64,000 nucleotides of DNA from Bdellovibrionales bacterium. Lineage in GTDB: Bacteria > Bdellovibrionota > Bdellovibrionia > Bdellovibrionales > UBA1609. The stretch spans positions 62,001 to 126,000 of the forward strand of contig DAIDIG010000002.1 in NCBI GenBank assembly GCA_027459485.1. The letters run 5' to 3'. A program made the translations under genes and the position numbers. The notes beneath the pieces are model-generated. The model saw only the letters and a program-made list of their open reading frames with translations, did not search any database and had not been told where the DNA came from. Numbering within the stretch: the first letter of the stretch is position 1; each line of letters opens with the position of its first letter. Below are positions 8,568-17,836 of this stretch, piece after piece.

Positions 8568-9047
8568 ATGTTAAAGCGAATATTTTTCTTCGTAATTGTT
8601 TTGGCGGCTAATTGTCTGTTGGTACGCACGAGCTTTGCGCGTCCGCTTCTTGGTATCGGGGCAATTATAGGTACCACGACCGGTTTCACGGCAAAATATA
8701 TTCAAGATCGCCAAACTGCCTACGACGGCGATATCGGCTGGGGTGATACGGATAATTATCGAATCATTGCCGATCGGTTGTGGCCAAAAGCACATTTTTT
8801 TAAGGTCAATGATCAGTGGATCGGGAGCTATTGGGGTCTCGGCGGTCGAGTTCGCGACCGAGGCAACAACCATGCCGCTAGCAGCCAAAACGGGATTGAA
8901 TTAGGCCCGAGAGTTATGGGCGGACTTAATTATGTAATCCCCCATTATCGCGTAGAAGTGTTCGGTGAACTTGGTCTTGTGATGGATGTCGTCCCCGCAA
9001 CTGATGCCGATCTTGAGATAGGGCTGGGCGGCCGTTATTATTTCTGA
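8568..9047 (+). CDS. small exported beta-barrel-like protein
   Basis: This 159-residue protein has a signal peptide (MLKRIFFFVIVLAANCLLVRTSFA, mature start RPLLGIG). Short alternating strands follow, and the end GLGGRYYF has the aromatic C-terminus of outer-membrane barrels. It resembles the small OmpA/OmpW-like hypothetical barrels of Bdellovibrio, but I cannot assign a family. The ribosome site GGAGGG precedes the ATG. It is a single-gene unit between the terminator at 8489 and the convergent unknown gene. Confidence 0.7.
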   Translation: MLKRIFFFVIVLAANCLLVRTSFARPLLGIGAIIGTTTGFTAKYIQDRQTAYDGDIGWGDTDNYRIIADRLWPKAHFFKVNDQWIGSYWGLGGRVRDRGNNHAASSQNGIELGPRVMGGLNYVIPHYRVEVFGELGLVMDVVPATDADLEIGLGGRYYF

Positions 9048-9062
9048 GCTGGGCTCACTCCT

Positions 9063-9098
9063 AAAAAAACCGTGGCCGCGTTTTTTAGTCGCGACCAC
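9063..9098 (-). terminator. intrinsic terminator of the minus-strand gene at 9160
   Basis: Read on the minus strand: GTGGTCGCG (9098-9090), loop, CGCGGCCAC (9080-9072) with one G-T pair, then seven T residues at 9069-9063. It lies about 60 bases after the stop of the large exported protein and also separates it from the convergent barrel gene. Confidence 0.8.
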
Positions 9099-9159
9099 AG
9101 TGAAGAAGGAGGGGGTTGTACGTCGTCTATCAATTTAAATTCATAACTAGCTAACCTGA

Positions 9160-10932
9160 TTAACTAACGCCGCCAACGCAGTAACCGGGGCCACGACCTC
9201 GGCAGAAGTACGGTGCCGTGAAGCTAGCCGGGCTAACGGGGATCAAGCTGGCGTTTACCGCCGGGCGCATTTGAGCGCGACCGGTGAGTGCGGGTGTCGG
9301 CGTATTCACGGTGAACTGTGAGCGACCAACTGTTATCGGGCCATTGTTGCCGAGCGCATTGTTTACGATGCTATAGCGATTCTGTTGAAAGTTGCCCATC
9401 GGCGCAAAGTTCGGTGCAAATCCGGGTTGAGTCAACCCCGTCGAATTGTAAGTTGTGTTCGGTGCGCCGAAGCCGCGGTTAAAGAGTCCGCCGTTGCCTA
9501 AGCCTTGGTTAGCAAAACCCGGGTTACCAAAACCGCGATTATTTAAGTTCACGCCGCCGGTGTTTATATTCCAACGAGTCGTGCGGTCACCGCTGCCAGA
9601 GTTGGCAAAGCCATTGCCGTTCGCGGTGCTGTTCGTGTCGTACGGGTTTGTATTAGAGATTTCAATGTTTCTCGCCAGCGTCATCACGTCGTTGCGAAAG
9701 CCGTCGGCCATGGCGGTTTCATCGCTCGAGCACGAGAGACCGTAGGCGTTTTTCATACCGAAGTCGCAAAGATTCTTGAGATTGTTCCAACGGCGCATGG
9801 CCTGATCGATTTGCGCATTATTTTCCATCAGTGCGGCCGCGCGCTCATAGGGTGGCAAGTTCGGGATATCGGCCCGCTGTTTGGCGAGAGTGAGGAGGCG
9901 ATCCATCGTTTGGCCATATTTTTGAAGGTTGTTCATGTAATTCCACAATTTGTCGTTTGTACTGACGGCGTCGGCGAGGGTGCTGAGCTCGTCGAGAGCT
10001 TTGGCTCGTTTATCCGGATCGAGGCTGCCGAGATCCGACGAGATGTTTTTTCGAATAATATCTTTGAGCGCGGCGAGCTGCTCGCTGCTGCGCTTTTTCA
10101 TCACCTGTTTGCCGAAGCAATTCATCTTGTCGTCGCCGCTGAGTTTGTTGCCGTCTTGGTCGATTTTGCAGGCAGCGATTTCATTTTGCTTGTCGATTTT
10201 TTTGTCTAATACGCTGTGAATTTTCGAGGTTAACGTCGCCAATTGTTGGATGGTCTCAGGCGGCAAAACAGTCGTCTCGGTATCGCCGCAGCTGAGGTCC
10301 TTGCACGGTGATATTGTCACGTCGGCTTGAAACTCTTGATCCGGCGGTTGAGTCGATTTAATAAGCTTACCGTCATGGATGAATACATAAGTAGCGTTTG
10401 AGGTTGTACCGTCAACTTTGTTCAAACTGTTCACCACGTAGTAATACGTTTTGCCGTTTTTCGTGTACGATCTTTCAACGCCGAGCTGGGTGACGGGGGT
10501 CGATTTTGAATTCGCCCTAGCCACGTCGCCGCCTTGAACGGCCTTATCCGCTGCGGCTTGTTCTTTCTGTCGCGGCTTATTTTTCGGGTTTTGACCGGCA
10601 GCCTGCGATTTCTGCGTTTTTTTCGACGCGGGATTTTTTTTGCAAATGGCTCCGCGGCATTGGCGTTTGTTGCCTTTGACATTTTTAACGACTGAGTGAT
10701 GAAGGCCTGAACGCTGCCGTGTTTTTCTGTCACTAGCCGCCGGTACTTTTGCTTTGCGCTGGTTAATCACTTGATGGTTGGGCCCAACATCGAATGTCGT
10801 GTCACTTGCAGTCGAGGCTAACGCCGATTGCCCAGACATAAAATGGCTGTCGGCCCAGCTCGTCGACATCCCGAGGGTCATGATGAGCAATCCAAAAAGG
10901 AATAGCCGATCATTGATGTTTAAAGTTTTCAT
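9160..10932 (-). CDS. large exported protein with Lys-rich linker and Gly/Asn-rich repeats
   Basis: This 590-residue protein has a signal peptide (FLFGLLIMTLGMSTSWA) and a basic disordered region at about residues 50-145 (many KK/KN pairs, CRGAICKK). A helical central domain with paired Cys (about residues 205-420, including IAACKIDQDGNK and MNCFGKQ) follows. Next is a repeat region with FGNPGFANQG-like units at about 450-490, and a C-terminus ending FCRGRGPGYCVGGVS. No family is recognised; a structural or matrix protein of the envelope is a guess. It has its own terminator at 9063. Confidence 0.65.
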   Translation of the reverse strand: MKTLNINDRLFLFGLLIMTLGMSTSWADSHFMSGQSALASTASDTTFDVGPNHQVINQRKAKVPAASDRKTRQRSGLHHSVVKNVKGNKRQCRGAICKKNPASKKTQKSQAAGQNPKNKPRQKEQAAADKAVQGGDVARANSKSTPVTQLGVERSYTKNGKTYYYVVNSLNKVDGTTSNATYVFIHDGKLIKSTQPPDQEFQADVTISPCKDLSCGDTETTVLPPETIQQLATLTSKIHSVLDKKIDKQNEIAACKIDQDGNKLSGDDKMNCFGKQVMKKRSSEQLAALKDIIRKNISSDLGSLDPDKRAKALDELSTLADAVSTNDKLWNYMNNLQKYGQTMDRLLTLAKQRADIPNLPPYERAAALMENNAQIDQAMRRWNNLKNLCDFGMKNAYGLSCSSDETAMADGFRNDVMTLARNIEISNTNPYDTNSTANGNGFANSGSGDRTTRWNINTGGVNLNNRGFGNPGFANQGLGNGGLFNRGFGAPNTTYNSTGLTQPGFAPNFAPMGNFQQNRYSIVNNALGNNGPITVGRSQFTVNTPTPALTGRAQMRPAVNASLIPVSPASFTAPYFCRGRGPGYCVGGVS

Positions 10933-11377
10933 ACAAAGTCCTCCTTCAGCCAGAGCCGCGCTAAACCGCGGGCGTCTTTGACTTCAACATTCGTAAGAAC
11001 AAAAATCGATCCGGCCGGCGGGCCGCAATGCCATATGGTTAAGTATTTGAATAGACAGGCAAAAAATGCAGTATTGCAACCATGTCGAAACATTGGACGG
11101 GCGGCGAACTTTTAATGACCGGTTTGTACGACGAGAGATTAAATCCAGACAAAACAAAGCTTTAGAAGTTAAAGTCGCACATATAAATGGGTGCCGTTTT
11201 AGGCAGGCTCATGACCGCACGCTGAGGCCTAAAATGCCAGAGAAATGAGCCGATTTTCGGCTCAAGGGCCGTAAATTGACACAAAAAACCGACGAAATCT
11301 CCACTATTCAGATCGAATAAGCGCTCATTTCGGCATCTGAATTGCTATAAATTGAGCCAGAGTTTCAAGGAGTTCGT
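10933..11377. other. 445-base intergenic region between divergent exported-protein genes
   Basis: No convincing gene is seen. A palindromic hairpin GAGCCGA-TTT-TCGGCTC sits at 11247-11263 and a sigma-54-like element at 11332-11345. The rest is AT-richer and probably carries the promoter of the minus-strand gene starting at 10932, which I could not identify. Confidence 0.5.
11331..11346 (+). promoter_or_regulatory. candidate sigma-54 promoter for the lipoprotein at 11378
   Basis: CGGCAT...ATTGCT has the required GG (11332-11333), 10 bases, then GC (11344-11345). The -12 box TTGCT is good; the -24 box CGGCAT deviates from TGGCAC. The predicted start near 11357 leaves the AAGGAG ribosome site (11367-11372) just inside the mRNA. 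Confidence 0.45.
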
Positions 11378-12538
11378 ATGCCTTCATTCAAATTATCGTC
11401 TGTGTGTCTCATGGGCCTTAGCTTTGCCGCCGCAATCGCCGTCTTATCGGGTTGCAGCGGGCATGCACCTACATATACGGACTCAAAGGGCAAGGTTATC
11501 TCTTATTGGGATTACCGCCTTTCTAAGATTTGCGCGTCCGATAAACTCGCAATCAACGTTGATCGCGACATGATGGATACTCTTACAAAATTGAACACGA
11601 ACACCAAAGATTGGGTCGTTCGAAACGTGCTCGTTTCAGACAGTATGGCGACCCGCCCGGCGAACGCTGAGCGCGCGATGATTTATTCGCAACTGCCTGT
11701 GCAGAATACGGCAGCCGCCTTGTTAAATGGCAACGCCCGAAAAGACAGCACGCCGAATTTAATGCACGTGACGCTTGATTGTGCGGACCGTACCGCCACA
11801 TATTTCGGCCCTGGCGTGAACTCAACCACTGGTGTGAAGGGGTTCATCCGCGAGCCTAACGACTCTAGACTTGATGACCTTGGCGACATGACGATTCGAA
11901 ACCTTTACATCTCAGGCGGTACGGACCAAGGCATGCCGGTGAACATCCACATTTATAAGGATTACGTTTTAGCGACCGACACCGGCGGCGACCAAGGCCA
12001 ACAACTTCGTGCCGAAGAGGATGAGAAATTTGGTATTCGTAAGTTTCAAATCACCATCGATCAAAAGACATCGGCGGGCAAACGCGAACTTGTCATCGAG
12101 CAATCTGTCAATCAGCCGAATGACACGACGGTGACAGTCGATTCGGCCGTCGCGGCGAATTATTTGCAAGTGTTGCCAGCTTCGTACGTCGCGCAGGTGA
12201 TGATGAAGTCAAGTTCTCCGCAGGTGAAAGCATTGGCGGCTCGCCTCGCTTCACGCGGCACGAGCGCTGTGGCCGCCGAACTGCGCAGTCAGGGGAAGGC
12301 TCCGTTCGCGATCGATTTCAGTGTGTTGGATGAAGCTCGCCAGCAAATTGCGGCAAAACTTTCGGCTCCAGCCAGTGGCTCGAGCCGCGATTCGGCGGTA
12401 ATCGGCCAATTGAGCGATAGCACGTCCGGCCTCAACAGCCCGATAATCGGGCAACCGATCACACCATCGAAAGCAGCCCAACAGTTGCAGCAACTTAATT
12501 CACCGCCGGCGCCTGCGATTGCTTTGCCATCGAAGTAA
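11378..12538 (+). CDS. lipoprotein of unknown function
   Basis: This 386-residue protein begins with a lipoprotein signal: MPSFKLSSVCLMGLSFAAAI then a lipobox LSGC (about residues 23-26). The mature part has a domain with few Cys residues (KICASDK, LDCADRT) and a Gln/Ser/Pro-rich tail (QLQQLNSPPAPAI). I recognise no family. A strong ribosome site (AAGGAG) precedes the ATG, and a sigma-54-like element lies directly upstream. It is convergent with the helicase gene, 21 bases apart. Confidence 0.75.
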   Translation: MPSFKLSSVCLMGLSFAAAIAVLSGCSGHAPTYTDSKGKVISYWDYRLSKICASDKLAINVDRDMMDTLTKLNTNTKDWVVRNVLVSDSMATRPANAERAMIYSQLPVQNTAAALLNGNARKDSTPNLMHVTLDCADRTATYFGPGVNSTTGVKGFIREPNDSRLDDLGDMTIRNLYISGGTDQGMPVNIHIYKDYVLATDTGGDQGQQLRAEEDEKFGIRKFQITIDQKTSAGKRELVIEQSVNQPNDTTVTVDSAVAANYLQVLPASYVAQVMMKSSSPQVKALAARLASRGTSAVAAELRSQGKAPFAIDFSVLDEARQQIAAKLSAPASGSSRDSAVIGQLSDSTSGLNSPIIGQPITPSKAAQQLQQLNSPPAPAIALPSK

Positions 12539-12559
12539 ATGACTCAGGCAAACGCGCGC

Positions 12560-14833
12560 TTAGCCGACAATTTCAAGGCGCGCGTGTTTAGCCATAAACT
12601 TTTTTAACGATTTATCAGCGAATAGCACCGAAACTTTCGTTTGATCGCCGCTACCTTCAACTTGAAAGACCGAACCGACGCCGAAAATCGGGTGTCGAAC
12701 GCGTTGCCCTCGTTTGAAATCTCCATTCGACGACAAGTCTTCAAAACTTTCATCAGAAAACGTCTGACTTTCAGGTTCGTCTTGCAACCACTTAGGTGCC
12801 CGTGATGCCGCTTGAGCAAAACCGCCGCTTGCAAATTTGTCGGCAAATCGCTGCAAAAAAGCCGGCTTTTTAAGTGACGAGTTGGCGGCGACATACTCTT
12901 CGGGGATTTCGCCCAAGAAACGGCTGTGCGGCCGGGCTTCTTCTTGCCCGTAAATTCGGCGAGTTCGCGCGTAACTCAAAAATAAATTCTCACGAGCGCG
13001 CGTCATACCGACGTAGCATAAGCGGCGTTCTTCTTCGAGGCGATCGGCTTCGGATTCATCGAGACTTTTGCCGGAGGGAAATAATCCTTCTTCCATCCCC
13101 ACGATGAACACATTTTTATACTCGAGGCCTTTCGATAAATGCAGCGTCATGAGCGTGACCGCGTCCTGCTCCGGATTATCTCGATCGGCATCGGAGACGA
13201 GCGCCATTTCTTCAAGAAACGCCGCGAGTGTCGCCTCTTGTTCTTCACGTTCGTGCTCGAACTGCAAGATCGCATTCTGAAATTCTTCAAGGTTTTCGAT
13301 GCGTGCCTGGGCCTCGGGCGTGTTTTCTTCTTTGAGTTTCATCGCGTATTGGGTTTCATCGAGAATGCGCAAGTAAATTTCTGACGGAGTGAGCTTGGGC
13401 AATTCGGCCCGTAGTTTCTCAATCACGTGATGAAAGTTTTGAAGCTTATTGCAAGCGCCCGAGTGGACGAGCCGCTTTGTCGCCACTTCGAGCGCCGATT
13501 CGTAGGCCGATTTCTTATTCTCGTTCGCGTACTTTTGGATTTCTTCGAGCGTCGTTTTGCCGATGCCCCGAGCGGGAGTGTTAACGATTCGGAAAAACGC
13601 CACATCGTCGCTCGGGTTCAAGAGAAGCCGCATGTAGCAGATGACGTCTTTGATCTCTTTGCGCTCGTAGAATTTCACCGTACCGATCACGCGATAGGCG
13701 AGCGATTCGCTGCGAAGTTGCTCCTCGAGCACGCGGGACTGCGCGTTTGTTCGATAAAAAACCGCAATGTCGTTCAGCTCATAGCGCCGGCTCAAGGCGA
13801 AGTCTCGAATTTTGCGAGCGACAAAGCGAGCTTCGTCGTATTCGTTGTTTTCCGCTTGCACGGTAATTTTCGAGCCTGAGGCGTTTTGCGTGAAGAGCAC
13901 TTTGTCTTTACGCTGCGAATTTTTCGCGATCACGTGCGAGGCGGCCTCGACAATGTTTTTTGTCGAACGGTAATTCTCTTCGAGCTTCACGACTTTGGTT
14001 TCGGGGAAGTCCTTTTCGAAATCGAGGATGTTTCGGATGTCTGCGCCCCGCCAGCTGTAAATCGATTGGTCCTCGTCGCCGACGACGCAAATGTTGCGAT
14101 GCTTTTGAGCGAGCGCTTTCACGATCAGATATTGGATGTGATTCGTGTCTTGATATTCGTCCACAAGCACGTAATGAAACTTATCTTGGTAAGCCTCGAG
14201 CACGTCCGGAAACTTTTGTAGTATTTCGTGCGTCTTGAGCAAAAGGTCGTCGAAGTCGACGGCGTTGGAGCGCTTCATTTCATCTTCGTAGACGCGATAG
14301 ATTTCAAGAGTCGTTTCATCCATGCGAAAGAACGCGCTTTGGGCCACGCGATCGGGGGTGAGCGCGAGCATTTTGGCTTGCCCGATGGAATGGCGAATCG
14401 CCTTCGGCACGAACACTTTGTCGTTGAGGTTCATGTCCTCGCAAATTCTTTTGAGTAGACTCAATTGATCGCTATCATCGTAAATTACAAAAAACGGTTG
14501 GTACCCGAGATGGTGGATCTCTTCGCGTAAGAATCGCGCGCAAAACGAGTGAAACGTTGAGATCCACATCTCCTCATGAATCGGCACGCCCGCCTCGTAC
14601 AGCAGTTTCTCGATACGGCTGCCCATCTCGCGCGCGGCCTTATTGGTAAAAGTCACGGCGAGGATTTGCCCGGGGGTAGCTTCGCCTTGCAGAATCAGGT
14701 TCGCAACACGGTAGGTCAGTACACGGGTTTTACCGGATCCCGCGCCGGCTAATATCAGCAGAGGCCCGGCAAGGGTATTGACGGCTTCAAACTGGGGAGC
14801 ATTCAAGTTCTTAAGGATTTGATCCTGTTTCAT
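12560..14833 (-). CDS. uvrD: ATP-dependent DNA helicase UvrD/PcrA (superfamily 1A)
   Basis: This 757-residue protein unwinds DNA 3'-5' in excision repair, mismatch repair and replication restart. Motif I is AGAGSGKT (about residues 29-36), motif II LVDEYQDTN, motif III-like QSIYSWRGAD, and motif VI VGMTRARENL. The C-terminal extension (KRGQRVRHPIFGVGSVFQVE) is the Tudor-like RNA polymerase-binding module of UvrD/PcrA. Length is normal for the family. It stands alone on the minus strand between two plus-strand genes. Confidence 0.95.
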   Translation of the reverse strand: MKQDQILKNLNAPQFEAVNTLAGPLLILAGAGSGKTRVLTYRVANLILQGEATPGQILAVTFTNKAAREMGSRIEKLLYEAGVPIHEEMWISTFHSFCARFLREEIHHLGYQPFFVIYDDSDQLSLLKRICEDMNLNDKVFVPKAIRHSIGQAKMLALTPDRVAQSAFFRMDETTLEIYRVYEDEMKRSNAVDFDDLLLKTHEILQKFPDVLEAYQDKFHYVLVDEYQDTNHIQYLIVKALAQKHRNICVVGDEDQSIYSWRGADIRNILDFEKDFPETKVVKLEENYRSTKNIVEAASHVIAKNSQRKDKVLFTQNASGSKITVQAENNEYDEARFVARKIRDFALSRRYELNDIAVFYRTNAQSRVLEEQLRSESLAYRVIGTVKFYERKEIKDVICYMRLLLNPSDDVAFFRIVNTPARGIGKTTLEEIQKYANENKKSAYESALEVATKRLVHSGACNKLQNFHHVIEKLRAELPKLTPSEIYLRILDETQYAMKLKEENTPEAQARIENLEEFQNAILQFEHEREEQEATLAAFLEEMALVSDADRDNPEQDAVTLMTLHLSKGLEYKNVFIVGMEEGLFPSGKSLDESEADRLEEERRLCYVGMTRARENLFLSYARTRRIYGQEEARPHSRFLGEIPEEYVAANSSLKKPAFLQRFADKFASGGFAQAASRAPKWLQDEPESQTFSDESFEDLSSNGDFKRGQRVRHPIFGVGSVFQVEGSGDQTKVSVLFADKSLKKFMAKHARLEIVG

Positions 14834-14930
14834 TTTCGGCTTGATTTTTAGCGCGAATTCAAAGACAAAGGAAGGCTCTTAAGGGCGCGAGGCGACGAAT
14901 ACTATGCCGACGCGCGGAAGGATGACCTGG

Positions 14931-15236
14931 ATGGCAAAACTGAGTTCGATTCATAAAAACCTGCGTCGGCGCGAAAAGTCTACGAAACACTGGAAAGCTC
15001 GTCGTGAGCTTCGGGCCAAGTCTCTGGACCCCAGATTGTCGGATTCTGAGCGTGAGGCTGCGTTTTTGAAACTTCAGAAAATGCCAAGAAACGGTTCACC
15101 TATTCGCGTGGTCAACCGTTGCGCTATTACAGGCCGTCCGCGTGGCAATCTTTCGAAATTTGGTCTTTGCCGGATTAAATTTCGTGAGCTGGCGCTTGCC
15201 GGTAAGATCCCCGGCGTCACCAAAGCCTCCTGGTAA
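14931..15236 (+). CDS. rpsN: 30S ribosomal protein S14
   Basis: The protein has 101 residues, the length of the long, zinc-independent S14 (only isolated Cys remain: [18 protein letters not shown]). It starts [21 protein letters not shown] and ends [11 protein letters not shown], characteristic of S14. The frame is open to 14904, but the start at 14931, preceded by a GGAAGGATG stretch, fits the family. It is not in a ribosomal operon here, as is usual for stand-alone or secondary rpsN copies. Confidence 0.93.
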   Translation: MAKLSSIHKNLRRREKSTKHWKARRELRAKSLDPRLSDSEREAAFLKLQKMPRNGSPIRVVNRCAITGRPRGNLSKFGLCRIKFRELALAGKIPGVTKASW

Positions 15237-15272
15237 ATCACTACTGTGATAGCGTCTCGCTAGTGACTGCCT

Positions 15273-16070
15273 CTAGCGGACGATTTTTTGTACAATAGCC
15301 GACGGTACAGCTTTCGTGGCGAGAAGTTCCGTACGGTAATCGACGGCGCCTTTTTGGTCGGAAAAAAGACCGATACTCACGCGAAACCATTTATGACCGT
15401 GCACGACTGCTGGCACGTAAAACGCGCTGTAACCTTTTTTGGTGAGCGCAGCTGCGCGCATGCGCGCTTCTTTCTCGGTCGCATACGACGCAATTTGAAC
15501 CGTGTATTTGCCGATTGCGCTTGTCGCGACAGCCGGTAGTGTCTTCATGGGGTGAAGCGGCGCCTTTATATCTTTTGTCGGTGCCATATTGTGAGCGACG
15601 CGATCCGCAGCTGCGGCAGCTTGGTCGCTGGCCGCCGTGATCGAGGCTGTGTGACGACCCTGGGGAGCATATCCATCGAGACTGTCTGATGCGTCGGCTT
15701 TCGAATCAGCCGCTTTTGTCGTACCTGCGGCGCCATTTGCAGCCGGCGCGCTAGCCGTCGCATCAGCTGCCGCTTGGCCGTCGACGCTCGCGGGCTTCCG
15801 TTGTTGAGCTTTAATGAATTCTTCAGACAAACTTTGAGTTTGCTGATCGGTTATCGGTTTTGTCGCGGGGTCTGTTGCCGCGGCGGCGTCCGCTGTGGCG
15901 ACTTGCGATTGACCGTTAAAATCAGCTTCAAGAGAAGCGCGGCGATAATCGCTGTCGCTTACTTGTTTGCCAACGTATGTTCCAACCGAAAATGAGAGAA
16001 GCGAAATAAAGAAAATTAAAACGAGCTTGAACATCGTGTCGGCTTTTGATCCGCTGGCTGAATTTGACAT
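15273..16070 (-). CDS. SPOR-domain membrane protein
   Basis: This 265-residue protein has an N-terminal cytoplasmic tail and a membrane helix (MFKLVLIFFISLLSFSVGTYVG). An Ala/Asp/Thr-rich periplasmic linker (about 45-185) leads to a C-terminal SPOR domain (about 188-263: YTVQIASYATEKEARMRAAA ... WFRVSIGLF). SPOR domains bind denuded glycan strands at division septa. The role is probably in cell division or septal peptidoglycan (FtsN/DedD-like). It is convergent with rpsN. Confidence 0.85.
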   Translation of the reverse strand: MSNSASGSKADTMFKLVLIFFISLLSFSVGTYVGKQVSDSDYRRASLEADFNGQSQVATADAAAATDPATKPITDQQTQSLSEEFIKAQQRKPASVDGQAAADATASAPAANGAAGTTKAADSKADASDSLDGYAPQGRHTASITAASDQAAAAADRVAHNMAPTKDIKAPLHPMKTLPAVATSAIGKYTVQIASYATEKEARMRAAALTKKGYSAFYVPAVVHGHKWFRVSIGLFSDQKGAVDYRTELLATKAVPSAIVQKIVR

Positions 16071-16202
16071 TGTCTTTTTACCCCCGAGAAATTGTAATAG
16101 CTCGTGCGAGCTCCCCTATCTTTCTATCGTAGCGGCAACCGCCAACTTGGGTCAAATCTTTGCGCGCTTGACAAAAGACCGTGAACCGTCAACTGTCACG
16201 CC

Positions 16203-17015
16203 ATGGTGGATATCGACCGAGCTCTTCAGTCCGCAAAAGACGCAGCCAAAATCGGGCGCGAAATAATCCTTTCTCATTTCGGCCGTCTACGCGACGTACA
16301 AGAAAAAGATCAGGCCGGTTTGGTCTCTGAAGCCGACCGCGAGAGCGAGCGCGCGATCACCCAATATTTAAGACGCGAGCACGCGGAGTTTTGGGTGCTC
16401 GGCGAAGAAGAGAGTTTCGCAAAACACGGCTTTGGCCCAGTCGAGATCCTGCGACAATCGGGCGTATGGCTCGTCGACCCGCTCGATGGGACCACCAATT
16501 ACGTTCACGGACTACCGTTTTTTTGTGTCAGCATCGGACTCATGTACCAGAATGAAATTCAAGTAGGAGTTGTGGACTGCCCGATGCAACAAAAAGTCTA
16601 CTGGGCGGCAAAAGGCCGCGGAGCATTTGTAAACGAACAACCGCTTCACGTGAGCGAACGCGAAAAAATTCACGATTCGCTTTTGGCAACCGGTTTTTCG
16701 TATACGAAAGAAGCGCTGAAAACTCAGGTTGAAATTTTCGGCGATATTGTAGGTGACGCTCGCGGCGTACGCCGTGCCGGTTCGGCCGCGATGGATCTTT
16801 GTTGGGTGGCTGAGGGAGTGTTCGACGGTTATTGGGAAGGCAACCTCAAACCGTGGGACACAGCAGCCGGCGCCTTGATCGTGAAAGAAGCCGGCGGAAT
16901 TGTGACCTCGTACGATGGTCGACCGTATGATCCGTTTGATTCCACTCTTGTCGCGGCGAACCCCAAATTACATCCTATATTAAAAGGTCGAATCAACGAC
17001 CGCTGGCGCAAGTAG
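16203..17015 (+). CDS. suhB: inositol monophosphatase family protein
   Basis: The 270 residues show the metal-binding signatures of the Mg2+-dependent IMPase family: GEEES, then WLVDPLDGTTNYVHGLPFF, and the second motif LKPWDTAAGALIVKEAGG. RRAGSAAMDLCWVAEG is also conserved in bacterial SuhB. It hydrolyses inositol-1-phosphate or related sugar phosphates; SuhB also takes part in rRNA antitermination. The symbol is by similarity. It ends 272 bases before the flagellar operon. Confidence 0.88.
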   Translation: MVDIDRALQSAKDAAKIGREIILSHFGRLRDVQEKDQAGLVSEADRESERAITQYLRREHAEFWVLGEEESFAKHGFGPVEILRQSGVWLVDPLDGTTNYVHGLPFFCVSIGLMYQNEIQVGVVDCPMQQKVYWAAKGRGAFVNEQPLHVSEREKIHDSLLATGFSYTKEALKTQVEIFGDIVGDARGVRRAGSAAMDLCWVAEGVFDGYWEGNLKPWDTAAGALIVKEAGGIVTSYDGRPYDPFDSTLVAANPKLHPILKGRINDRWRK

Positions 17016-17177
17016 AGCGGCATCGAAAGATTGCGGTGGTCTGTTGCAATGCCGCCGAAAGGTCCTGTCAAAATTCAACGGGGCGCTGACCGCAAATCGA
17101 CAAATTTCTTTTAGGCAATTTCTGCCCACGTGACGAAAAGCTCAGTCTTTCTGCGCTCGACCTCAAATAAAGTCCTG

Positions 17178-17195
17178 TTGGCATTCGAGTTGCTC
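17178..17195 (+). promoter_or_regulatory. sigma-54 promoter of the flagellar operon
   Basis: TTGGCAT...AGTTGCT matches the -24/-12 consensus with exact GG (17180-17181), N10, GC (17192-17193) spacing. The predicted start is near 17205, giving an 80-base leader rich in inverted GC repeats (AGTGCGC ... GCGCACT) before fliL. No other promoter-like break is evident until after fliA. Confidence 0.7.
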
Positions 17196-17287
17196 ATCAA
17201 TTAAGCGAGGCGAAGTGCGCGCGCTCGGTATTGGACTAACGGCGCACTCGAGTAGCGCGCAGTTACGAATGCGCGCAGGGGGCAAAA

Positions 17288-17821
17288 GTGGCGGAACAAA
17301 AAGCGCCAGAAGCGGCGCCGGCGGCAGCACCAGCACCTTCTTCGGGCGGCAAGCCGATCCTTTTTATCGGTTTGGCCGTGATCAACATGCTTGTCGTTGC
17401 CGGCGTCGGTGCGATGATCTATCTCAACAAAAAGAAGCAAGCGGCCAAGCCCACTATCGATCAAGTCATTCAAGGCGAGGCGACTGAGCAAAAGCAGGAG
17501 CAAGAAAATCCGGAGTTTATTGGTAATCTCGTCCCACTCGACACGTTTCTCGTGAACCTTGCCGGCAGCCGCGGGCAGAAACTCGTCAAAGTGGATATGC
17601 AACTCGAAGTGAACAACGGCGAAGTCGAAAAAGAGATCGAGGCAATCAAACCGAAGATTCGCGATATCATCATAATCATTTTATCGTCGAAAACATACGC
17701 CGAGGTCGCCACCGAAGACGGCAAGAATGCGCTTCGCGATGAGATCCGAGATAAAGTGAATTTATTTCTGACGAAGGGTCGAATCAAGCGCGTGTATTTC
17801 ACGGAATTCATCTACAATTAG
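17288..17821 (+). CDS. fliL: flagellar basal body-associated protein FliL
   Basis: The 177 residues comprise an Ala/Pro-rich cytoplasmic start, one membrane helix (PILFIGLAVINMLVVAGVGA), a linker and a periplasmic FliL domain (about 75-177) ending KRVYFTEFIYN. FliL surrounds the stator units and supports torque. GTG start; first gene of the operon, 15 bases before fliM. Confidence 0.92.
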   Translation: MAEQKAPEAAPAAAPAPSSGGKPILFIGLAVINMLVVAGVGAMIYLNKKKQAAKPTIDQVIQGEATEQKQEQENPEFIGNLVPLDTFLVNLAGSRGQKLVKVDMQLEVNNGEVEKEIEAIKPKIRDIIIIILSSKTYAEVATEDGKNALRDEIRDKVNLFLTKGRIKRVYFTEFIYN

Positions 17822-17836
17822 GAGTGAAACGCTAAT

